64,000 nucleotides of DNA, taken from the NCBI RefSeq assembly GCF_003027925.1, contig NZ_PYPS01000029.1, forward strand, positions 31,318 to 95,317, written 5' to 3'. The position numbers and the translations under genes were made by a program. Numbering within the stretch: the first letter of the stretch is position 1; the number at the start of each line of letters is the position of its first letter. The stretch is from Micromonospora sp. RP3T (GTDB lineage: Bacteria; Actinomycetota; Actinomycetes; Mycobacteriales; Micromonosporaceae). Positions 34,997 to 41,808 of the stretch are shown here, piece after piece. Below the pieces are notes generated by a model. The model was not told the origin of the DNA and searched no databases. It saw only the letters and a list, made by a program, of their open reading frames with translations.

Positions 34997-35865
34997 CCGC
35001 GGTGACCGCCGTCGCCGGCCGCCGCCGCCCACGCAACCGGCAGGCGTTGCGCCTGGTGGTGCTCGTGGCGATCGTGGCGGTGGTGCTCTACCCGCTGATC
35101 TGGATGCTCGGCACCTCGGTCAAGTCGCCGACCGAGATCGTCAACAACATCGGCCTGCTGCCGGAGGAGTTCACCCCCGGCAACTACGCCGAGGGCTGGA
35201 CGAACTTCGACGTCAGCTTCGGCCGGTTCTTCCTCAACAGCGCCATGGTCAGCCTGCTCACCGTGGTCGGCAACGCGCTGTCCTGCCTGCTGGCCGCGTA
35301 CGCCCTGGGGCGGTTACGGTTCCGGTTCCGCAAGGCGTGGTTCACCGTCATGATCGGCACCCTGCTGCTGCCCGGGCACGTGCTGATCGTGCCGCAGTAC
35401 ATCCTGTTCCGCAGCCTCGACCTGGTCGGCGGCGACTGGCCGTACCTCCCGCTGCTCATCCCGCACTTCCTGGCCACCGAGGCGTTCTTCGTCTTCCTCA
35501 TGGTGCAGTTCATGCGCGGCATCCCCCGCGAACTGGACGAAGCCGCCAAGATCGACGGCGCGTCGCCGTACGGCGTCTTCCGGCACGTGATCCTGCCGCT
35601 GAGCCGCCCCGCGCTGGTCACCACCGCGATCTTCTCGTTCATCTGGACCTGGAACGACTTCTTCCGCCAACTGGTCTTCCTGTCCACGCTGGAGGACTAC
35701 ACGGTCCCGGTGGCGCTGACGCTGTTCATCGACTCGACCAGTCAGAGCGCGGTCGGCCCGATGTTCGCCATGTCGGTGCTGTCGCTGCTGCCGGTGTTCC
35801 TGTTCTTCCTCGCCTTCCAACGGATGCTGGTCGAGGGCATCAACACCAGCGGGCTGAAGGGATGA
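34993..35865 (+). CDS. Sugar ABC transporter permease 2 (MalG-like)
   Basis: 290 residues with an ATGA overlap to permease 1. Six membrane segments; the EAA loop reads LDEAAKIDGASPYGVFRHVILP. The order permease 1 then permease 2 and the CUT1-type loop identify it as the MalG/UgpE-like partner. It is followed by another overlapping gene, so the importer and catabolic genes form one transcript. Confidence 0.92.
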   Translation: MTAVTAVAGRRRPRNRQALRLVVLVAIVAVVLYPLIWMLGTSVKSPTEIVNNIGLLPEEFTPGNYAEGWTNFDVSFGRFFLNSAMVSLLTVVGNALSCLLAAYALGRLRFRFRKAWFTVMIGTLLLPGHVLIVPQYILFRSLDLVGGDWPYLPLLIPHFLATEAFFVFLMVQFMRGIPRELDEAAKIDGASPYGVFRHVILPLSRPALVTTAIFSFIWTWNDFFRQLVFLSTLEDYTVPVALTLFIDSTSQSAVGPMFAMSVLSLLPVFLFFLAFQRMLVEGINTSGLKG

Positions 35866-36506
35866 GCGCCGAGGCCCCCCGCCGGGACTGGCGGGACACC
35901 GTGGCGGAGGCGGCCGACCTGGCGCTGCTCGGCCTGGTCGTGGCGGCGGCGTCGCTGCCGCTGCTCACGCTCGCCCCGGCCGTCGCCACCGCCTCCGCCG
36001 CGCTGCACGACCGGTCCGCCACCGGGAGTTGGCCGCCGGCCCGGACCAGCTTGACCCGGTTCGCCCGCGCGGTGCCCGCCGGCACGGCGGTCAGCGCCGT
36101 CGCGCTCGCGGTCGCCGCGCTGCTCGCCGTCGACCTGCTGGCGCTGGCCACCGGCCGGGTGCCCGGCGGCGGCCCCGCCCTGGCGGTCACCGCCGTCGTG
36201 GTCGCGGCAGTGCTCGGGTACGCCGGTCTGGTCGCCGTCGCGGTCGGGCGCACCGGCGGCCGGGGGTGGCGCCGCGCCGCCCGCGAGGTGGCCCGCGTCT
36301 GCGCCCGACACCCCGGCGGCTGGGCCGCCGCGGCCGGCATCGGCGGGCTCGCCGCGCTGCTCGCCGCGCTGGTCACCCCGGTGGCGGTGCCGATCCTCGG
36401 CGGGTACGCCCTCGCCGCGCTGCACGCGGTCGACGCCCGACGCCGGGCGCGCGCCCCGGAACCGGCGGACGCCCACCCCGTCGCACTCGGACCGGAGGCG
36501 TCGTGA
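35862..36506 (+). CDS. Membrane protein in the sugar operon (DUF624/YesL-like)
   Basis: 214 residues from the ATG at 35862, overlapping permease 2 (ATGA). Four hydrophobic segments are visible (DLALLGLVVAAASLPLLTLAP; AVSAVALAVAALLAVDLLAL; ALAVTAVVVAAVLGYAGLV; ALLAALVTPVAVPILGG), with the basic stretch RGWRRAAREVARVCARH between. Small DUF624 proteins such as YesL are encoded beside rhamnogalacturonan and sugar ABC importers; the topology and context fit, but sequence identity to YesL is not established. The role is unknown. Confidence 0.6.
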   Translation: MSAEAPRRDWRDTVAEAADLALLGLVVAAASLPLLTLAPAVATASAALHDRSATGSWPPARTSLTRFARAVPAGTAVSAVALAVAALLAVDLLALATGRVPGGGPALAVTAVVVAAVLGYAGLVAVAVGRTGGRGWRRAAREVARVCARHPGGWAAAAGIGGLAALLAALVTPVAVPILGGYALAALHAVDARRRARAPEPADAHPVALGPEAS

Positions 36507-37354
36507 CCGCCGAACCCGACGAGGAGCGGCTGGTCGTGGCCGGCGTCGAGGTGGCGCGCTACCTGGTCCGCCCCGACCTCGACCCGCGCCACGGCCCGCG
36601 GCCCTACCTGCACCCGGTGCGCACCCGCGCCGGTACCCCGGTCACCGACGCGCTCCCGGCCGACCACGTCTGGCACCTCGGCGCGTCCCTCACCGTGCCG
36701 GACGTGGCCGGCGCCAACTTCTGGGGCGGCCGGACGTACGTGCGCGGCACCGGCTACACCTGGCGGGACGACCACGGCGTCATCGCGCACACCGGCTGGC
36801 GGGAACGGGCCGCCGACCGGCTCGACCACGACCTCGACTGGCGGGACGCCGACGGCCGGACGTTGCTGCGCGAGCACCGCCGGCTCACCGCCGCGCCGGC
36901 CGGGGACGACGCCTGGTGGCTCGACCTGTCCGCCACGTTCACGTCCGCCACCGGCGCCGACGTCCACCTGGGCAGCCCGGCCACCAACGGCCGCCCCGGC
37001 GGCGCCGGCTACGGCGGCTTCTTCTGGCGGGCCGTCGCCGGCCCGGAACCCCGGGTGTGCACCGTGGGCGCGGTCGGCGAGGAGGAGGTCAACGGCTCGG
37101 CCGCGCCCTGGTTGGCGCTGTCCGGCACCGCGCCCGGCGGCGCCGCGTACACGCTGGTGTTCAGTGGGCTGGGGCCGGGCGACAGGTGGTTCGTCCGCAC
37201 CGCGATGTACCCGGGCGTCTGCGTCGCGTACGCGTTCGACCGCCCGGCGGTGGTCGCCGCCGACCGGCCGCGCCGCAACCGGCACCGGGTGCTCGTCGTC
37301 GACGGCCACCTGGCCCGGGCCGAGATCGCGGACCGGATGGCGGCTGCCCCGTGA
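36503..37354 (+). CDS. DUF6807 (PmoA-like) family protein
   Basis: 283 residues from the GTG at 36503, overlapping the previous stop (GTGA). Motifs include ARYLVRPDLDPRHGPRPYLHPVRT, DHVWHLGASL, NFWGGRTYVRGTGYTW, GGFFWRAVAGP and VCVAYAFDRP. This matches the beta-rich PmoA-like proteins that are frequent in sugar catabolic clusters, often beside Gfo/Idh oxidoreductases. No enzymatic role is established; a sugar-binding beta-sandwich is the likely fold. It has no signal peptide. Confidence 0.72.
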   Translation: MTAEPDEERLVVAGVEVARYLVRPDLDPRHGPRPYLHPVRTRAGTPVTDALPADHVWHLGASLTVPDVAGANFWGGRTYVRGTGYTWRDDHGVIAHTGWRERAADRLDHDLDWRDADGRTLLREHRRLTAAPAGDDAWWLDLSATFTSATGADVHLGSPATNGRPGGAGYGGFFWRAVAGPEPRVCTVGAVGEEEVNGSAAPWLALSGTAPGGAAYTLVFSGLGPGDRWFVRTAMYPGVCVAYAFDRPAVVAADRPRRNRHRVLVVDGHLARAEIADRMAAAP

Positions 37355-37409
37355 GCGCGAGGAGTGAGCCGGGGTTGCGAGCCCCGCAGTCGCGCCCGAA
37401 GGACACACC

Positions 37410-38393
37410 TTGACCGGCCCGGAGGTCGCCTGCGTGGGGGAGACCATGGTGGTGCTCGCGCCCGACGACGGCGGGCCGCTGGAGCACGCCGACCGGCTGG
37501 CGGTCGGTGTCGGCGGCGCGGAGTCCAACGTGGCCATGGGGTTGGCCCGGCTCGGCCACCGCGCCGCCTGGGTCAGCCGGGTCGGGGACGACCCGTTCGG
37601 CCGCCGGGTGGTCGCCGAGATCGCCGCCGCCGGGGTGGACGTCCGCACGGTCACGGTCGACCCGGCCGCGCCGACGGGCGTCTACCTCAAGGACCCCGGC
37701 CCGGCCGGCACCCGGGTGCACTACCACCGTGCCGGGTCCGCGGCGAGCCGGCTCGGCGCGTCGGACCTGGCCGACCCGCGGCTGGCCGGGGTGCGGCTGC
37801 TGCACCTGTCCGGGATCACCGCCGCGCTCTCCGACTCCTGCCGGGAGCTTCTCGCGTCCGCGCTGGCCGGGCGGGCGCTGCCCGGGGCCCGGACCACGTT
37901 CGACGTGAACCACCGTCCGGCGCTCTGGCCCACCGACCGGGCCGCACCGGCGCTGCGCGACCTGGCCGACCGCGCCGACGTGGTGCTCGTCGGGCTGGAC
38001 GAGGCGGCGACGCTGTGGGGCAGCGCCGACCCGGCCGCGGTCCGCGACCTGCTGCCCGGGCCGGAGCTGGTGGTGGTCAAGGACGGGCCGGTCGGTGCGA
38101 CCGCGTTGCCGCGTACCGGGCCGGCGGTCTTCGTGCCGACACCCCCGGTGGACGTGGTGGAGCCGGTCGGCGCCGGGGACGCCTTCGCCGCCGGCTTCCT
38201 CGCCGGGCTGCTGCGCGACCTCGACCTGCGCGCCTGCCTGCGGATGGGTCACCTCACCGCCGCGCCGGTGCTGGCCACGCCGGGCGACACCGCGCCGCCG
38301 CCCGATCCGGCCGGGATCGCCCGGGCGTTGGCGCTGACGGACCGGGAATGGGCGGCGCCGGCGAGGCGCCGCGACGAGGGGAGCGGCACATGA
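37410..38393 (+). CDS. kdgK: 2-keto-3-deoxygluconate kinase (PfkB family)
   Basis: 327 residues from the TTG at 37410, with GAAGGA a few bases upstream. PfkB motifs: GVGGAESNVAMGLARLG near residue 35, and the C-terminal signature DVVEPVGAGDAFAAGFLAGL with the catalytic Asp. TFDVNHRPALWP is the strand that contacts the acid substrate in KDG kinases. It phosphorylates KDG to KDPG with ATP. The stop overlaps the aldolase start (ATGA), which supports this substrate over other sugars. Confidence 0.87.
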   Translation: MTGPEVACVGETMVVLAPDDGGPLEHADRLAVGVGGAESNVAMGLARLGHRAAWVSRVGDDPFGRRVVAEIAAAGVDVRTVTVDPAAPTGVYLKDPGPAGTRVHYHRAGSAASRLGASDLADPRLAGVRLLHLSGITAALSDSCRELLASALAGRALPGARTTFDVNHRPALWPTDRAAPALRDLADRADVVLVGLDEAATLWGSADPAAVRDLLPGPELVVVKDGPVGATALPRTGPAVFVPTPPVDVVEPVGAGDAFAAGFLAGLLRDLDLRACLRMGHLTAAPVLATPGDTAPPPDPAGIARALALTDREWAAPARRRDEGSGT

Positions 38394-39004
38394 CCGAGCA
38401 CGACTTCGCACCGCTGTTCGGCGACGGGCGGGTCATGGTGATCCTGCGCGACCTGCCGCCGGAGAAGACGGTCCGGCTCGCGGAGCTGGCCTGGGATCTC
38501 GGCATCGGCGTGGTGGAGGTCCCGATCCGTACCCCCGCGGCGGTGCCCGCGCTGCGCGCCGCGGTCACCGCCGGACGGCGCCGGGACCGGCTCGTCGGCG
38601 CCGGCACGGTCCGCACTTCGGCGCAGGTCCGCCAGGCGATGAGCGCCGGCGCGGCGTTCACCGTCGCCCCCGGCCTGGACCTGGCCGTCGCGGACACGGC
38701 GCGCGGCTACGGCATTCCGCACCTGCCCGGCGTGGCCACCCCGACCGAGGCGCAGCGGGCGCTCGACCACGGCCTGGTCTGGCTCAAGGCGTTCCCGGCG
38801 GTCAGTCTCGGCCCCGCCTGGTTCCGGGCGGTCGCCGGGCCGCTGCCGGAGGCACGCTTCGTGGCCACCGGCGGCATCGACGCCGGCAACGCGGGCGACT
38901 TCCTGGCCGCCGGCGTACGCGTGGTGGCGGTCGGCTCGGCGCTCACCGACCCGGCGCAGCTTCCGCGCCTGGCCGCGCTCGCCACCGGCGACCCGGTCAG
39001 CTGA
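38390..39004 (+). CDS. eda: 2-keto-3-deoxy-6-phosphogluconate aldolase
   Basis: 204 residues from the ATG at 38390. The Schiff-base lysine is Lys133 in LVWLKAFPAV and the catalytic Glu is Glu43 in VVEVPIRTP. The phosphate-binding VATGGIDAGNAGDFLAAG completes the family set. It splits KDPG to pyruvate and glyceraldehyde-3-phosphate, the last step of the uronate route here. Its end overlaps the convergent membrane-protein gene by 8 bp. Confidence 0.9.
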   Translation: MTEHDFAPLFGDGRVMVILRDLPPEKTVRLAELAWDLGIGVVEVPIRTPAAVPALRAAVTAGRRRDRLVGAGTVRTSAQVRQAMSAGAAFTVAPGLDLAVADTARGYGIPHLPGVATPTEAQRALDHGLVWLKAFPAVSLGPAWFRAVAGPLPEARFVATGGIDAGNAGDFLAAGVRVVAVGSALTDPAQLPRLAALATGDPVS

Positions 39005-39761
39005 CGGTGCGGCCGGACGTCGTCGCGGTGGTCCGCACCGCCTTGACGATCGCCGGGATCGAGCCGACCAGCAGCACCAGCGCCCAGATGATCGCCACCA
39101 CCGCGAAGACCACCGCGCCCAGGTCGTCGACGACGCTGACCAGGATCACCGGCACCAGGCCGTGCAGGAACTGCAACACCACGGTGCACAACAGCGTTGT
39201 CGACGCCAGCAGCACCAGCCCCTTGTTACGCAGGAAGCGCGGCTGGGCGGCCAGCAGCAGCCCGGCCCAGACCAGCTTGAGCAGCAGGACCAGCCCGAGC
39301 AGCACGGCCGCGTCGCCGACCGGGAAGAACCCCCACACCGCGAGGTACGCCAGCGTGCCGAACGGGACCGCCAGGAACAGCGAGACCATCACCGTCAGCT
39401 CGACGAACGCGACGACCAGCAGGACCAGCGACACCACCAGCAGCACCACCGAGAAGACCAGCGTGGCCGCGCCCTGCACCCGGCCCTGGACCCGGTCGGG
39501 CAGCACCAGGCTCAGCGCGAACAGCCCGGTCGTCCAGAGCGCCACCACGTCGATCAGCGCCAGGTAGCCGGTGCCCCGACCGGACGGCTCGGCCACCTCG
39601 CCGACGTCGCCCAGTTCGACGCCGAGCCCGCCGGCGCTGTCCCGCAGCGCGGCGCCCGCGTCCCCGCCGCCGGTCAGCGCCGCCGCGCCCAGCTCCACGC
39701 CCACCACCAGCGCCACCGCCAGCAGCGCCAGCAGCAGGAACGGCTTCCGCAGCTCACCCAT
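38997..39761 (-). CDS. Multi-pass membrane protein at the end of the eCIS cluster
   Basis: 254 residues with six or seven hydrophobic segments (LLLALLAVALVVGVELGAAAL; ALWTTGLFALSLVLP; TLVFSVVLLVVSLVLLVVAF and others) and an extracytoplasmic acidic loop between the first two. I do not recognise the family. It is the last gene on the minus strand after the eCIS genes and overlaps the aldolase gene by 8 bp. It could be part of membrane attachment or release of the particle, or unrelated. Confidence 0.7.
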   Translation of the reverse strand: MGELRKPFLLLALLAVALVVGVELGAAALTGGGDAGAALRDSAGGLGVELGDVGEVAEPSGRGTGYLALIDVVALWTTGLFALSLVLPDRVQGRVQGAATLVFSVVLLVVSLVLLVVAFVELTVMVSLFLAVPFGTLAYLAVWGFFPVGDAAVLLGLVLLLKLVWAGLLLAAQPRFLRNKGLVLLASTTLLCTVVLQFLHGLVPVILVSVVDDLGAVVFAVVAIIWALVLLVGSIPAIVKAVRTTATTSGRTVS

Positions 39762-39788
39762 GGCGCGCCTCCCCGCGGTCGGGCCCGG

Positions 39789-40265
39789 TCAGGACCGGGC
39801 GAGCGTGACCGTGCATCCGCCACCTCCCGGGCACCGCAGGAGCACCTCGGTCTCCCGGTCCACCGCCACCGTCGCCACCGTCGCCCCGTCCGGCCCCGGC
39901 GTGACCTCGTCGGTGACCGTGACGTCCGCGTCGCCGGGCGCGCGGGCGGTCACCTCGAACCGCGTCGCGCCGCGCAGCACCAGCGTGCGCAGCGCGCCCG
40001 GGTCGGCGACACGCAGCCGGCAGGTGGCGCCGAACGCGACCACCACGCCGTCGGCGGTGGCGGTCGGGGCGGTGGCCGGCGGCACGCACGCCACGCCCAC
40101 CGTCGCCGGGTCCACCGCGCCGGCGCCGCGTCCCAGCCGGGCCAGTGGTCCCGGCCCGGCGGCCGGGTCGCCGGGGCCGTCGTGCCGCCCGGCGACCGCC
40201 ACCACGTAGAGCACCACCAGCAGCCCGGCCAGCGCGACCACCAGCAGCTTCTGCCGACCACTCAC
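39789..40265 (-). CDS. Single-TM secreted-domain protein in the eCIS operon
   Basis: 158 residues from the GTG at 40265, which overlaps the preceding stop (GTGA). The N-terminal membrane anchor is LLVVALAGLLVVLYVVAVAG (about 7-26), then a Gly/Pro linker and a strand-rich domain with four cysteines (GVACVPP, ATCRLRV, LRCPGGGGCTV). The cysteines could form two disulfides outside the membrane. It follows the CBM-like membrane protein gene, and both may be surface parts of the injection system. Function unknown. Confidence 0.65.
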   Translation of the reverse strand: MSGRQKLLVVALAGLLVVLYVVAVAGRHDGPGDPAAGPGPLARLGRGAGAVDPATVGVACVPPATAPTATADGVVVAFGATCRLRVADPGALRTLVLRGATRFEVTARAPGDADVTVTDEVTPGPDGATVATVAVDRETEVLLRCPGGGGCTVTLARS

Positions 40266-41179
40266 GGCTGGCCGACCGGGGCGAACCGGATCTGGTCGAC
40301 GCCGGCGAAGTAGCGGTCGGTGCCCTGGGTCCGGCTCACCACCACCAGCGTCAGCTGGTGCGTGCCCCGGGTCAGCTCCAGCGTGCCCACCGCCACGTCG
40401 TCGGTGCGCACCACGGTCGGCGAGAAGCCGAGGAACGTGTCGCCCACCTGCCGGCCGTCGACCAGCCAGATGGTGTTCGCGTAGTCGAACGAGGTGGTAC
40501 GCACCGTGGAGAACCGCCAGGCGCCGTCCGCCGGCAGGTCCACCGGCACGGTCACCCGGTCACCGACCGCCCGGCCCAGGAAGAACAGTTGCGCGTCGCC
40601 GGACCACGTCACGTCGCAGCAGTTGTCCTGCGCCACCACCTCGGCCTTCGCGGCCGTGGCGGACCGGACCTCGGCGGCGGCCACCAGCGTCTCCGCCTCC
40701 ACGGTCACCGCCGCCGGCCGCGGCGGCGACGTCTGCTCCGGGCGGGTCACCAGCCAGACCGCCACGCCGGTCACCACCAGCAGCAGCACCGCCGCGGCGG
40801 CCAACCACGGCCACGGCGTCCGCTTCGGCGGCGCGACCGCCCGCACGTCGTACGTCACCCGGCCGCTGGAGCGGGAACTCTCCTCCGGGGCGGTGTTCGC
40901 CGAGTACGCGAACCCGGTCATGTCGTACCGCCGGGGCGGGGTGCCGGCCGGCACGGCGAGCCGGACCAGCACCGACACCGAGCCCTGACCGGGCACCACC
41001 CGCTGCGGCTCGGTGACCGTGAACCAGGCCCGCTGGCTGCCCTCGCCGGGCGCCACGTCGAACACCACGGTGTCCGGCGCCGGGCCGGGATTGGACACCG
41101 TGAAGGTCAGCTCCCCGGCGTTGCGGGCGTCCAGGGTGAACTGTTCGGCGGCGGCGACGACGGTCCATTCGGTGGTCAT
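40262..41179 (-). CDS. Bitopic protein: Ig-like cytosolic domain, TM, carbohydrate-binding-like outer domain
   Basis: 305 residues. Residues 1-110 form an Ig/CARDB-like sandwich (FTLDARNAGELTFTVSNPG; VPAGTPPRRYDMTGFAYS). A membrane span follows (about 121-142, PWLAAAAVLLLVVTGVAVWLV). The C-terminal part (about 155-300) resembles CBM6/35-like sugar-binding domains (DGAWRFSTVRTTSFDYANTIWLVDG; LELTRGTHQLTLVVV). There is no signal peptide ahead, so the N-terminus is probably cytosolic and the C-terminus outside. Similar proteins are proposed to tether Streptomyces CIS particles to the membrane; that is an analogy. It overlaps the tail protein I gene by 4 bp. Confidence 0.7.
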   Translation of the reverse strand: MTTEWTVVAAAEQFTLDARNAGELTFTVSNPGPAPDTVVFDVAPGEGSQRAWFTVTEPQRVVPGQGSVSVLVRLAVPAGTPPRRYDMTGFAYSANTAPEESSRSSGRVTYDVRAVAPPKRTPWPWLAAAAVLLLVVTGVAVWLVTRPEQTSPPRPAAVTVEAETLVAAAEVRSATAAKAEVVAQDNCCDVTWSGDAQLFFLGRAVGDRVTVPVDLPADGAWRFSTVRTTSFDYANTIWLVDGRQVGDTFLGFSPTVVRTDDVAVGTLELTRGTHQLTLVVVSRTQGTDRYFAGVDQIRFAPVGQP

Positions 41180-41808
41180 GACGGCTCCTCCGGCGGCTCG
41201 TGGGGCGGGGGTGGGGGCACGGACGCCCGGCCGACCGCGCGTACCGGCCCGGGCGGGGACGGGTCGCCGGCCGGACCGGCGGGTGGGTCGTGGGGCGGGC
41301 CGGCCGGGGCGGCGACCACCTCGACGGTGACCGCCGCCGGTTTCTCCGCCTCGACGATCCGGCCGATCAGCGCCAGCCGGTCCGCGGCCGCCGGCGGCAC
41401 GCGCACCACCAGGTGGAACGGCCGGTCGGCCGGTTCGTCCAGCTCGAACCCGGTCACCCCGGTGGCCAGCTCCAGCGCGGTGCGCATCCCGTACGGAGTG
41501 CCGCGCCAGCGGGCCAGCAGCGCCCCGTGCGCGACCAGGTCCCGCAGCCGGCCCAGCGGCAGCGGCGGCGGCGCGTCGGCGCGCGGCGCGGCGACCACGT
41601 GGTCCATCGCCACCCAGCGGGTCAGGTACGCCACGAACCCGTCCGGCGTCCGGTACGGCCCGAACAGCGCGTCGACGTCGGCGAGCACCGCCTCGTCCGG
41701 GGCGTGCAGCGCCTCCATCACGTCCAGCAGCGCGCCCAGCACGCTGCCCGGGCCGGCGGCCCGCTGGTACGCGGCCGGCAGCAGCCGCTCAATCGCGGTT
41801 CGGCGCAT
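41176..41808 (-). CDS. Phage tail protein I-like baseplate protein
   Basis: 210 residues. The N-terminal block YQRAAGPGSVLGALLDVMEALH and LFGPYRTPDGFVAYLTRWV is the signature of the P2-protein-I/eCIS tail family, followed by LVAHGALLARWRGTPYGMRTALE. The last 50 residues are Pro-rich. It would join the baseplate wedge. It overlaps baseplate J by 20 bp and the CBM-like gene by 4 bp. Confidence 0.87.
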   Translation of the reverse strand: MRRTAIERLLPAAYQRAAGPGSVLGALLDVMEALHAPDEAVLADVDALFGPYRTPDGFVAYLTRWVAMDHVVAAPRADAPPPLPLGRLRDLVAHGALLARWRGTPYGMRTALELATGVTGFELDEPADRPFHLVVRVPPAAADRLALIGRIVEAEKPAAVTVEVVAAPAGPPHDPPAGPAGDPSPPGPVRAVGRASVPPPPPHEPPEEPS

